A stretch of 64,000 bases of DNA, from positions 54,709,422 through 54,773,421 of the forward strand of contig NC_063445.1 of assembly GCF_020379485.1 (NCBI RefSeq). The letters are read 5' to 3'. The position numbers and the translations under genes are program-made. Under the pieces are notes generated by a model that saw only the letters and a program-made list of their open reading frames with translations, did not search any database and was not told where the DNA came from. Origin of the DNA: Brassica napus (Eukaryota > Streptophyta > Magnoliopsida > Brassicales > Brassicaceae). Below are positions 43,624 to 55,606 of this stretch, in pieces. The stretch's first letter is position 1; each line of letters starts with the position of its first letter.

Positions 43624-44837
43624 TGGTAATAAAGTTTTCTGTATATATTTTTATTAACAAAACAGAATAATTACTCTTACCTGAATTTCCATTTCGCTAT
43701 ATTTGTGTATCACATTAACATTATTATTATGTTTTCCATGATTATGTCTGAGTAGTTTTCCCTGATCATATATGATTAGTTTCCTTTGTTAATAATAGTT
43801 TTATAAAATAAAAATAAGAAAAGTTAGTAATTGATAATATTATTAAGTAACTAAATATTAGCGCACATATTTGTCAACGAAAAAGTAAACATTATATTTT
43901 ATTTAATTTGATAAAAATATGAAAATAACTTTTTAACATAAAACAAAATATTAAAACTACTAAAATTACTAAAATCAATATTTAAAAAAGTATGAAGACC
44001 ATAGAAATATAATCAATTTTGTATATATTATTACTTATATTATATAATTTACACATAATTATACTATTATATTTTACTTGGTTTATTGGGTTTGATTGGT
44101 TTATATACTAAATCATATTCATATACCGTAGTTTTTTAAAATAACATTCATTCGGTATATTAAATTACCAAATCTAAACCATCTTCTTTATTTGGTTATG
44201 TTCGGTTTTACATGATTGAACACCCCTAAATCAAACGTATGATACATATAGTATGTAACAAAAAATCATCACATTTATGACAAAGATTGTGAAATTAGTT
44301 GTTGAGCTGTATTGGTTTAATGTAAGAGAATAATGAGAAAAATACTGTATATGATAGTTGTATGAATGAAATTAGTAAACTTTTACTCACATAACATAGA
44401 TCTAGATTGGTGATACATATAAGTACATCATTATTATCATATTTGCCTTGTCAGTCACAATTTCTTAGATTGCACACCGAAATATTAACTTATTTGATTT
44501 GACACTGGCTAATAAATACAAAAAATACTTGCTTATTAATTGTATGCATCTCACTAAATTGAAAGCCATATTCATTTTGCACGTACATTTTTCATATCAA
44601 ATTATTCAGGTATTATTCATTTTCAACGAAACATCATAGTATCAAAATAATACAATCACAAAACATTATGGCCTTGGTATTTGAACAGTTCCTTAAAAAA
44701 TAATGATTACTAATATGTGACAGATGTGTTTAAACTACTACTTAGGAAGTTTAACTTCACATAAACATCATGCATTATTTATTAAAATAGTAGGTTATAA
44801 ATTGTCAACCTACCGAGCTTGGTTGATTATAATACTA

Positions 44838-46557
44838 TCTAATCTATTAAAATAGAGTCTTATTTTTTTTGTCTACCATTAGAAGTTACCATTAACTGTC
44901 GGACTCTTACTAGAATATTACAATAATACATACACACTACTTATATAAAATTCACCTAACTACTTAAATTAAACCAACGTCCTTACATACAACTAAACCG
45001 GCGTCATATTAAACGTACCTTTGGTTATCTACTAATAAAAAAACAATACAAAATTAAATTATTCTTATAATAATCAAGACATGGCTCTGCTTATAGTCTA
45101 CCTTCAAATAATAATGGAAAAATAATAATATGTTTATTTGATGAGCCCAATCCATAATTATTAATAAATATATTTTGTATCTCTCTTCTGTTATTCCAAT
45201 AATTCAATCAAAATGCCTTTAAAAATACTACATAAATAATATCGTGTTTGATTGATGGATCTAATCCATAAACGAAAATATTATTTATTCGATAAAGTAA
45301 TGTATTTTAAAAGACTATTAATTGATATTAGATGGACCAAATGTGTAATATTTTTCCACAAAAAATGTAACCTGTATAAATCCCTAACAAATTGTGATAT
45401 ATTTAATAATATCTACATAACCTTTTTAAAAAAGTTATTAATCCTAATGTTTAATATGAAATTTCTAAAGCACAATTAAGCATGTATATTTTTCAATAAT
45501 ACACTTTGATAACTACAATGTTCAAAAAATGTAATGAAACTCGAAACTAATAATTAGATTAAACAAATTTATTTTGGTTAAAATTATATTAGAAATTATG
45601 TTTTGTTGAACTAAATTATTTTGTACAATCTAATTTAAAATAATATAAAGATTTAACAAAATCACCTCCTTAGTTAAAAAAATAATATCATAATCAATCC
45701 CTAAATCAAACCACTAATTTACTACATATTAGAGTTGGGCAAAAACCTCAAATCCGAAGAACTGAACTTGAACAAAAATTAGTTAAATATTCGAATGAGT
45801 TTAAAATTTTCGTATTGAGAGAACCGAAACTGACCCAATCCAAAGTATTTTGAATATTCGAATGTATCCAAATATATTTACATACTTAAATATATTAATT
45901 TTTCGGCTTAATATATAAAATATCTAAAATACTAGATATTTTGGAATGGTCCAAAATATTTAAAAATATATACAGATAATAAAAGTAAATGTCTAAAATA
46001 GTCAAACAATACTCAAAACACTAAACATACTTGAAATATCTATTAATTTTCTATCCAAATATAATAGCCAGACTAATTTATATGTTAAATTTAGGTATTT
46101 CAACATACATTATTCAAATTTATATGTAACATATTATTTATTTTTAGATTTTTAAAAATTAAAGCATATATGACTTTAAAATTTTTAAAATAATTTAACA
46201 GGTTATCCAAACCCGAACCAAATCCACAAAGATCCAAACGAACCCTACCCAAAATTTATAAATACCCAAATGGAGCTTTTTCCTGTCATCAATAGAACTA
46301 AAATGAGTAGCTGAATGCCCACCCCTATTACATATGAAACATTATACATTACAAACTAGCATCAAGTACAACGTATGTTATTATACAAATCAATTATATA
46401 CTTATAAAGAAAATATATAATTTAGATGTCAAAAATATTTATTATATCCACCTATTATATAACACAAAAAAAACTGAAAAATTCGAAACCGTATAACATA
46501 ATATGGATAATGTTAGTAAGATTTTATAAAATAATATCCGCGCACAGCGCATATTAG
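44838..46557 (+). mobile_element. Probable degenerate Helitron, 1.7 kb
   Basis: The right end has a GCGC-ACA-GCGC stem-loop (ATCCGCGCACAGCGCATATTAG) followed by T, close to the Helitron 3' signature but with TTAG for CTAG. The left end near TCTAATCTATTAAAATAGAG resembles the TC...TATTAAAA 5' end of Brassicaceae Helitrons; the exact first base is uncertain. A hAT-like element lies within it. Confidence 0.45.
45730..46327. mobile_element. hAT-like AT-rich element, 598 bp
   Basis: Ends TAGAGTTGGGCA and, reverse-complemented, TAGGGGTGGGCA. Flanks CTACATAT and TTACATAT form an 8 bp duplication with one mismatch. It contains CGAACC / AAATATTC motifs, no coding. Confidence 0.65.
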
Positions 46558-47215
46558 TTGGATTTAAAAGAAAATATTAAATTATTCAATTCAAACCGAG
46601 AATTGGTTAGTGGTTACACGGTTCCGAATAAGATAAAAAAAAACAAAACCGAACAAAAACCAAAAAAAGAGGAAAGCCCTAGTTAACTCGACAGTTTAGA
46701 TTGTCCACATACTGCCGCCACCGAGCTCGCTAAGATCTCCCTCAGCTTTGCTGGTTTTTTGCTCCTCCTGCCTCGGTCCTGAAATGGTTATTCCGACGGC
46801 AACAAACGGTGACTTGAAGTGTGTCGTTGTTGAGTGGACGGTGTTGGAGTTCTAGAGCCATTGAAGTTAGGATTCGAACCATACAAATACTGAACTCCTT
46901 CCACGTCATCCCTATGCCAATCAACTTTACCGAACGATTCACTTCATAGTTCTTTTTAACGTTTTTTTTTAACAGAGTTCTGTTTATAAAGGTATTTATC
47001 ATATAACAAAGTCTTCTTTGTATGTTTGGGTTAATATAAAGTCTCTAGCAAATTGAAATTGGACTATCTAACTTTTCAATCGATTCTAAGCATGCCACAT
47101 CAACGAAATTGGGTTCTAAACTTCTAATTAAGTGACACGTCAGCAAGTTTAATTTGTAAATATTACAATCTATAAAGTTACTATTTTTTAAATGATTCTC
47201 AATTAATATATATGG

Positions 47216-47335
47216 AATATATATGAAATCCCTAATTATGCACAATCATAGAATATGAAATCCCTAATTATGCACAATCATAGAATATGAAAATAATTCA
47301 ATTAACATTAAAGTAGTATTGCATATTTCTTAATA
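47216..47335 (-). repeat. Right part of the Copia 3' LTR with a 36 bp internal duplication
   Basis: ATGAAATCCCTAATTATGCA...CATAGAAT is present twice in tandem (about 47222-47292); the other LTR has it once. The LTR ends TAATA at 47335, followed by the reverse-complemented purine tract CCCTTCCTCAAGGTGGA. Confidence 0.75.
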
Positions 47336-50300
47336 CCCTTCCTCAAGGTGGATCATGAAGATCACGAATGCCCAACTTAACAATAGAGCTTGGAAAGAAC
47401 GACCACCAAGTGCCCTGGTAAAAATATCAGCCAATTGTACCGTTGTAGATATATACTTCGTTCGAACGATCCCGGCTTGTATGTCATCTCTAATAAAGTG
47501 ACAGTCTAACTCCACATGTTTCGTACGCTCATGCAACACTAGATTAACTACAATATAAAGCGCCGATTGGCTGTCAATACAAGTCCATTGCTCCAAAATG
47601 GTCAAAACCCATCATAAACATCACTCTTAATCCATTTTAACTCTTTTAGAACAGCTACCAAAGATCGATATTCAGCCTCAGCTGAGGAACACGACACCCC
47701 ATTCTGTTTCTTCGACCTCCATGAGACCGGAGAGTTTCCCAATTGTACCAACCATCCTTTCAAATATTTCTTAGTAATTGGTCATCCAGCCTAATCTGAA
47801 TCACACCAAACTGTAAAATGGAATTACATTCAGCTTTCAAGATAATTCCCATTCCGGAACACCCTTGCAAGTAACGAACAACCCTCAATGCGGCTGTCCA
47901 TATTTTTCTCTAGGCTTCTGCATGAACTGAGACAAGATATGAACTGAGTAGGCAAGATCCGGTCTTGTGGGAGCTAAGTAAATCAGTCTCCCAACTAGTC
48001 ATCTATACCTCTCTGGATCAGCGAGTAATGGCAAAGTCAATCTCCCCGACTGATCGTTTGGCTCCATGGGAAAATCTATCGGCTTCCCACCTAGTAAACC
48101 AGTATCAACAATAATAACAAGAGCACACTTACTATATGATAAGTAGATACCCTCAGGATTTCGTGCAACTTCCAATCCAAGGAAGTACTTCAGTTTGCCC
48201 AAATCTTTCATATGAAAACAACTGCTCAAATGTGTCTTACACTCTTGAATAACCTCACTTGAACTTCCTGTCACCACAAGGTCATCAACATACACAAGAA
48301 CGTGTAAGTGCACCTTACCACGAACCAATGAGAATAATGAGTAATCGGCCCTACTCTGTTTGAATCCATAACCCAAAAGTGCATTTGAAAGCTTTGCAAA
48401 CCAACACCTCAGAGACAGTTTTTTAGTCCATACAATGACTTTTGCAATCTGCATACCACTCCTTTCTCAAAGGAATCAAATCCTTGTGGTAACCTCATAT
48501 ACACCTTCTCCTGCAAGTCTCCACGAAGAAATGCATTATGCACATCCATCTGATGTAATTTCCAATTTTTCCCAGCTGCAATCTGAAGTAGCAACCTAAC
48601 CATAGTCATATTTGCCACTAGCGCAAATGTTTCTGAATAGTCAACCCTTTCCTTTTGTCAATTACCACATTCAACCAACCTTGCATTATACCTTTCGACA
48701 GCCCCATCTACATTATACTTAATCGTAAATACCCATTTGCATCCGATAACCCGCTTACCTGGTGGTAACTCTCCAACCAGCAAAGTCTTATTTCGTTCTT
48801 GAGCCTCTATCTTCAATTGCATTGCTTCCTTCCATCGTGGACACTTCATAGCTTCAGCAAATGTTTTAGGTATCACTCCTAATGTTATGCTCACCAAAAA
48901 TGCCCTGTGTGACTCAGAAAATCGATCACAGTTCACAAAATTTTCAATCCCATATTCAAGTCCAGTTTCTTGGCTCGTAATCGATGACTTGATTGTGGTT
49001 TTGCATACATAACCACGAAGCTTTACTGATGCTTCTTTTCTTCTATTCCTCTACCCAAAACTTATTCCGCGCTACTGTTGGACCCTCTGCAACTGCCACA
49101 GGTTGTCTCAGTTCTTCCCCCTCAATCTCTGGTTCCTCCTCCGTCGGTGTCACACATGTTTCAGGTTGTGTTATACCCTGCAATTCACTATCTTCCGTCT
49201 GAGACACATCATGTGTTACACTTCCTTCATTCTGTGTTACATCCTCTGCGATAACACCAGTATCAACAACCTCCGTTATCTCAACAACATCCATATCATC
49301 AACCAACGGCCCAGAAACCTCAGAGATATCTACTCTTCGTTCTCATGTTGTTGTAGATACTTTTTCAGAAAACATGAACTCATCTTCAATGAATGTAACA
49401 TCTCTAGAGATAAAAAAATTCCCTAGTTTCAAGATCAAACATCGACCAACCCTTCTTTCCATAGGGATAGCCCACAAACACACACTTCCGGCTTTTGGTA
49501 GCAAACTTATATCCATGTCTCTTCTGATTATGGACGTAAGCAAGGCAACCAAATACTCGGATTTCACCATATGAAGGAGCTTTATCAAAGATGATTTTAT
49601 AAGGACTATTTCCCTTAAGTACCTCAGATGGAGTTCTATTAATAAGATACGCAGCACTGAGAACACATTCACCCCAAAACTCAACCGGTAACTGCGATTG
49701 AAACCTCAGCGCCCTAGCCACGTTCAAGATATGTCTATGCTTCCTTTCCACTCTCACATTCTGTTGAGGAGTGCCTACACACGAAGTTTGGTGGGATTTT
49801 GCATGTGCTCCGAAAATACTCTTTCATTCGCATGAACTCAGTACCATTGTCGCTCCTCACTATCTTCACCCTCTTGTTGAATTGTCTCTGAACAAGAGCA
49901 AAGAAATCCAAAATAGTTTTCTCAACCTGTGATTTATCTTGTAGTAAGTATACCCACACATCTTTACAATAATCATCCGCAACCGTGAGAAAATAGTGGG
50001 CTCCTGAAAAACGTTTTGTCTTATATGGCCCCCATAGATCACAATGTATCATCTCAAAGCACTCCTTGCTTTTATCTTCACTTAAAGGAAACTCACTACG
50101 ACATTGCTTTGCTCGAAAACATATGTCACAACCAGATATACTCATACTGGTACGATCAACCACCGGTAGCTTCCTAATCACTTTCTCAGAAGGATGACCC
50201 ATCTCTTATGCCAAACTCCTATTGACTTCTGATATTCCGTGATTTTAACGGTTCTAAACTCGTTTTGGAGCAATTAAATGGTCGGTTTTAATTAATGTTT

Positions 50301-51966
50301 TGGTCTATTTGATGCGTTTTGGTGTTCTTAAGTGTAATATGCAGGTTACTAGATAGCTTGCAAGAAAAGAACGCATTCGGGATTTATTCAGAAGCAAGAT
50401 GGACCGAACAATGGACCGAATGAGAAGTATTGATCGCACAGGACATAGATCGACCGATCCATTGTCTGTGGATCGACCGATCCAGAGCTAAGAAGAAAAG
50501 CCGTACGGTTTCATGCACTAGATCGACCGATCCGACCACTGAGGATCGACCGATCCCACGCTCTACGGGCTCCACACGCACCAATGAGCTTTTCACTCCT
50601 TTTTACCCACTCCCTTCAATAATGGACGAGAAGAGAGGACTTTTGGGACTGAGAAGAGATTAGAGACGACCAAGAAGGAGATTTACAAGTTCTTGAGAGA
50701 GATTTGAGAGTTTTGTAACTTGTTTTGTGTGATTTGTGAAGATTTGTAAAGGAGTTCATCTCAAAACCATTTGGAGAAGATCTTCTGAACCTTTACTCTG
50801 TTTTAATACAATCTTATCATGTTTTCTTCATCAAAATCGTGTTGTCCTTACTTAGTTATGTGTGAGTAGTCATCTAGTTGGGTTTAGGGGTTCTCATAGG
50901 GGATTTCTTGATGTTTTGACTCATAAAACGTGTGTAGACTAAGGGATTACGTTTTGGTTCTTCATCTAATGGATTTCTTACTGCTTGAACTGAATTGATC
51001 ACTTAGTTCATGATATCAGATTGTTTGATGCACCGAAAGTGATTGTTTGAACTTCCGAAAATACTTTAGATGAGCAAAGTGTCCTTAACCCTCGGAAGTT
51101 GATGTTATTGCGCTTTGTGAACATATTGAACCTGTTCTTAATGCTTGTTTAGAAATTGAAACTCAGCGGAAGTTAGTGTGGAGATTTCTATAACATAGAG
51201 AATTAGCGCTACGGAAGTAGGTTAATTCTAATATCGTGTTTGAGTTCTAGACGGTTTTTAATATATCCCTGTGTCTGCCATTAATTGTATCTTGATTAAA
51301 AAGAAATCCCTGAGAATTCCCAATGCCCAACGTTTGTTTTAAAATAGTTTTCAAATCGTTTAAATCATTTTTTTTACAGCTTGTTTATGTTTTGTGACAC
51401 TAAAGAAAATTAAATAAAAAACCATCAAAAATATATCTTCGTTCGCTGTAGCTATTAACTTGTCTGCAACTCTACGTGTGATCATCGGTCCCTGTGGATT
51501 CGATCCCGCATTACTACTGCGTACTTTACTGTGCACTTGCAGTTAGATAATCGGGTTAAAACTCGACACATCAACTTCAGCTTGTCAACTTTCTTCACAT
51601 TCATGCTTTTCTGAATACCTTAAAGAAAATATAACCTTTTTTTTTCACCTGTTCCAATCGCTTTCTGCAGGCGACAATCATACATCAGTCACCTCGTTTT
51701 ATCAAACAATGCCATGCAACCCACCTCATTGATCATCTGTGATACCGATATCAAGTTACACTTCAGCTCTTCAACCAAAAAAACCCGCTTCAAAGTCAAA
51801 ATCTCTGTTAGCACGAGACTACCTTCCTTATTGGCCAACACCGTCTTCCCATTCGGCAAACCCACCATACACGGCGAAATTGGATGTATATCCATCAAGG
51901 TGTGTAACACACCGGTCATGTGATGTGACGCACCACTATCAATTATCGACTCATATGCACGATTCA
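47336..51966 (-). pseudogene. Copia polyprotein remnant (protease, integrase, RT, RNase H), interrupted
   Basis: In minus-strand order: protease at 51966-51689 (SIIDSGASHHMTG active site); the solo LTR interruption; then GMGHPSEKV-like pre-integrase zone and integrase at 50202-49404 (IHCDLWGPYKTK, VRSDNGTEF, VERKHRHILNVARALRFQ, RVFGCLAYVHN). RT follows at 48936-47999 ([63 protein letters not shown]) and the RNase H tail near 47600-47336 (QLADIFTRALGGRSF). The YVDD catalytic motif survives, but numerous stops and frameshifts separate the pieces, e.g. after FSEKVSTTT near 49343 and after DPERYR near 47999. Protease is joined almost directly to the 5' LTR, so gag has been deleted. Confidence 0.9.
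50230..51573 (+). mobile_element. Solo LTR (Gypsy, Athila-like) inside the Copia pol
   Basis: TGATATTCC... to ...CGACACATCA, 1344 bp, flanked by ACTTC at 50225-50229 and 51574-51578. It carries four copies of GATCGACCGATCC (50448-50555), like the clustered short motifs in the Athila LTR at 4359. No internal region, so it results from LTR-LTR recombination. Removing it and one ACTTC rejoins Copia coding sequence around LWHKRMGHPSEK. Confidence 0.88.
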
Positions 51967-51967
51967 T

Positions 51968-52129
51968 AAAAGATCTGGAGAAGAATTCTGGAGAAGGACT
52001 CTCTTATTTCTCTTAACAGATTACAAACGTGCTTTACAACCTTATATATGAAATCCCTAATTATGCACAATCCTAGAGTATGGAAACAATCTAATTAACA
52101 TTAAAGTCAATATTGCATATTTCCTAATA
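51968..52129 (-). repeat. 5' LTR of the Copia element
   Basis: Short LTR of about 160 bp. It reads (minus strand) TATTAGGAAATATGCAATAT to TTCTCCAGATCTTTTA and is followed immediately by the protease frame (MNRAYESIIDSGAS). Confidence 0.75.
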
Positions 52130-52244
52130 GTTTGCATATCGGTTTAATCTTCTTATCAGTTGAAGAGGTGTGTTTTGTTTTGTCTTTTGTCTTTTGTTTT
52201 TATGTTTTTATGTTTTTGTTTGATTGATCTATTTGTCATGTCAG

Positions 52245-52415
52245 ATGGCGCCGTCTTTTGGGGAACCGGACGTACCCGAACCCTTCCCTACCAAATACTG
52301 CATTGTAGGGATAGTTGTAGCACTTGTTATCATTGGTGTTGGAGTTCTTCTCTACAACTGCTTCTTTAAGCAGGATCGAATCGGTCAAGCTCCCATGGAA
52401 GTTGAAATGGCATGA
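52245..52415 (+). CDS. Small single-span membrane protein, unknown function
   Basis: 56 residues from ATG at 52245, placed directly after a TTTGTCATGTCAG acceptor-like sequence: MAPSFGEPDVPEPFPTKYCI then VGIVVALVIIGVGVLLYNCF and FKQDRIGQAPMEVEMA. One clear membrane span at about residues 19-41, an acidic, proline-rich N-terminus and a basic-then-acidic C-terminus. I do not recognise the family. The match of ATG with an acceptor suggests a 5' UTR intron or an upstream exon, and the Copia insertion lies in that intron, 115 bp upstream. An in-frame ATG at 52224 is less likely because it lies in the intron-like T-rich stretch. Open, non-repetitive and codon-like, so probably real. Confidence 0.5.
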   Translation: MAPSFGEPDVPEPFPTKYCIVGIVVALVIIGVGVLLYNCFFKQDRIGQAPMEVEMA

Positions 52416-52880
52416 AGATGAATAAAATTTTTATTTTGTTTAATTTATTATGAACGAACTAAAATTATTTGTACTAATATTATTTAATTTCCATAACTGA
52501 AAAATTATATTTAAGAAAGCAATTTACACGAATAAAAGTTAATTAAAACGTTAGATATGATCAAAATAGTCTTTTATCTTGTTCATTCAAATTTTTATGT
52601 AAAAATTAATTTAATTTACAGCTGATTTTTTTAAAATGAGCTTTAGAATAATTGAATTATCGTCTCCAATCTAAAAACAAACAGACATATAAATTGTTTT
52701 TTGCAAAAAAAATTGTAAAAAAAAAATTTGTTTTTTTGGTTTTGTGATTAAATAGATTTATCAATCTAACTATATTTACAGTTTTGCAATCGATAATATA
52801 TATATATATATATATATAATTTTTTGTTTTAATTTGATCAAACTGAAACGTGTACTAGAAAAAAGAGTATGGACAAAATG
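52416..52880. other. AT-rich intergenic with (AT)n run
   Basis: 3' flank of the small gene; (TA)n at about 52797-52820. Nothing else seen. Confidence 0.5.
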
Positions 52881-53669
52881 GTTGTGTTTTAGCATAAAAC
52901 TATTTGTGTATTAATTGTCTTCAATTTTATCCATACATCAAACAAATGGTGGAGAGGAGTTGTCAGCATTATCTCTTTAATTTCATATTTTTCTTTTTGT
53001 TCTTCCCAATCTTTCTCTCTTTTCTTTTTAGATCTACTTTCATATGCAAAAGAACCACCGTGAAACTCCTGGTTCCACGCAACTTCCGCAAATCCTTGCA
53101 CCACCATTATCCGCACATCTTTCACTGCCACTGCCGCAACTCCTTCATGGCCTCTGTCCCAACTCCTTGCACCGCCACACCTCTTTCTTTGCATCCAGCC
53201 ACCGCAACTCCTTGCACGACCACCGCTACGACTCAGTTTACCACTACCACTGTTGCATCATACACCACTAATTTTATTAAGTTTATTGCCAACAGGAGAT
53301 CTATTCTTTCCTTTTGATATTTTTGTTATTGAATTTTTACATTTATTATGCAATGAAATATATGAAGATTTTTAATATTTGTTATAATTTAATTAAAATA
53401 ATTGTTTTTTGTATAAATATTTTCAGCTGCCGGAAATTAATCAGAGGTGGATTACTCAAACATTCATCGGTATATTCAGATAATTTTCCGATGAAAATTT
53501 CCGACAATATATGTTATCGTAACTTACCGAGAATTTTCCAACAAATGGTGATTTTCTAGACCCAAACTCCGATGAAAGTAGGATTGTCGAAAAAATGACA
53601 GGAAACACTCGTTCCCGATAAACTTCTGTTTAATGTGGTTGTCGGGTATCACTTCTTTTTCTTGTAGTG
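52881..53669 (+). mobile_element. CACTA-type 3' terminus with remnant sequence
   Basis: Ends TTTTTCTTGTAGTG at 53669, the reverse complement of CACTACAAGAAAAA. Subterminal TCGGTATATTC, TTTTCCGATGAAAATTTCCG and TTACCGAGAATTTTCC motifs lie at 53465-53550. A proline/threonine/cysteine-rich open frame (52904-53317) with repeated CAACTCCTTGCACC motifs precedes it and may be a remnant of the element's gene; I cannot assign it. The left end was not found, so the start is approximate. Confidence 0.6.
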
Positions 53670-55447
53670 AATGGGCTTTATTAAGCAAAACATAAAACCC
53701 AATTCTAATCGAAACCCACAAATATTGCTTACCAAATTAAATAAAACGATGTGTTTTAAAGACCGGGACGATGTTCAAAAAAAGGACCGGGACAAGTGGC
53801 GGCTCTAGTATGCACGAATTAGTGAGCTGGAATACTAGGTGGACACCTCGGAGAGAAGCAATCCCAACTTTATTTATAAACTAGGGCCAGCACGCCCTAC
53901 GGGCGGAATGAATATTTGAAAATAATTTAAAATGTTTGAGTAAAATATATAATGTAAATTTTTATTAATTAAAAATATAAATATTAACTAAATTGTGTAC
54001 ATGATTTTTTTAAAGACTAAATAAACCATGCTATGTTGATAATTAGTTATGTATTTTTTTTTTGGGGTGGCATTACATCATTTCTTACTGAGTATTCATG
54101 TTGTTATACTCGAAGTTATTATCATATAATAACTTATGTGGTGCATTTTATATATATGTGTGTGTGTGTGTGTGTGTGAGAAGTTATTAATATTGTGTGA
54201 GTTGTGATTGAGATGTAAAAATAAATGGTAGGCTAAAAATCTTAAGGGTTTTTAATCTGTTTTTTATTTTTTCCGCTTTTGTTATGTTTTTAACTTTAAA
54301 AATGTTTATAAATTATAAAATGCTAAATTCCCACTGAAATTTTGTGATTGAAGTTTAAATATTTATAACAAAATACAAATGATTACAAAAACATACGGAA
54401 GATATATTTGCATTGGATTTTGAAGACTATATATATATATATATATCTTTTACAGTAAAACATATACCATATAAAACGAACTAATTATTTAAATTTTGAT
54501 TTTAATAGTTGCATTGTATTTTTAATAACAATTATGGATTAATAAAAGGATATACTTTTTGAATTTTTATTAATATATAGTGCTTTCCAACAGAATATGC
54601 GAATGATTATATTTACTTAACAATATTATACATGTACAATTTAGTTATTTTTTTAACTATTACTATTATGTTTCTTCCTTTGTAATTATGATAGAATAAT
54701 TTATGGTGTATGGATTTTATTTTATGCGGTTATGTCACCCGTTGTGTTGATTTATTCAAAATATATTTATATTTATTTTTTGTGTGAATAAGGTAGTACG
54801 ATATATTCCATGGATATATTAAACCCTTGGAACACAGTAGATACATATTAGGGACTGTATTTAAAACCATTAATTTGACTTATGTGACATATATATAAAG
54901 CATATTCAAGAGTCTCAAAATATTAGCAAACAATTTTTTCGTGGAAGCTTAAAACTGTTGTATAACACATTAGCTATTGTTCCTGCGATGAAAGTGATGC
55001 AGTCAGTATTTAAAAAATCGGATCAGAGATAGCAGACGAACAGAGTTTCTGTATGACAAATACCTAAAATCTTTATTATAAAAGTTGCCAAATTTTGATC
55101 CAAGCAAATATGCACAACTTTTTTAGTACCCCTATTTTTTTTTTCTTTTAGAATATATTTTGTGGCCCTATGGTTTATATCATTCGAGCTTTGGTTAACC
55201 GGTTTATACGTTACATAAGCATCAGTAGTTTTTGGGTGCGTTCGATCCATATATGAAATTGACTATTCAATTATCTGGGCGTCATTTTGTTTTGGAAATA
55301 AATTATTAATATCTACTAATTAATTTATGCACCGAAGCAGCTATAATATCCAAACTTTTTACTAAATCGTTCAATGTGTATATTTTTCTTAAATGGAACT
55401 TTTTAAAAAAAAAGCTTATTGTCTACTTGTTTAGTGAATGTGTTACC

Positions 55448-55606
55448 ATGATAACGAATAATAAATAACTGCAGTAAATGTTCCATTATACATAATGTTT
55501 TTAAGAGATCATGTGATATATAATATTTTTTTACATGATAACGAATAATATTCTTTTAGTACCTGTGTTTTTTAGAGATCATGTGATATATAATATTTTT
55601 TTACAT
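55448..55606. repeat. Tandem duplication of ~75-87 bp within the Helitron
   Basis: ATGATAACGAATAATA ... AGAGATCATGTGATATATAA then TATTTTTTTACAT occurs twice, starting at 55448 and 55535. Confidence 0.8.

Larger units (their letters stand above)
42863..47215. other. About 4.35 kb inserted into the Copia 3' LTR; AT-rich, includes a Helitron
   Basis: No gene recognised. It contains a (AT)n run (43592-43617), a TTCGGTTTTAC...GAACACCCCTA terminus of an AT-rich TIR element near 44215, a probable Helitron (44838-46557), and a minus-strand open frame (47002-46742) with [18 protein letters not shown] that I cannot assign. Its own boundaries and duplication are not clear, so it may be several insertions. 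Confidence 0.5.
42801..52129 (-). mobile_element. Ty1/Copia LTR retrotransposon, antisense, with split 3' LTR and internal solo LTR
   Basis: GTTTG occurs at 42796-42800 and 52130-52134 as a 5 bp target duplication. The right (5') LTR is 51968-52129. The left (3') LTR is in two parts, 42801-42862 and about 47216-47335, which together align to the right LTR; the cut falls after TGCTTTACAACC. Between LTRs lie minus-strand Copia protease, integrase, RT and RNase H remnants. Gag and primer binding site are missing. The LTR ends read TATTAG...TTTTA rather than TG...CA. Confidence 0.75.

Noticed and set aside
51480..51540. tRNA-like GGATTCGATCCCGCATTACT
   Set aside because: It resembles a T-arm only in part, has no anticodon or acceptor stem, and lies inside the solo LTR.
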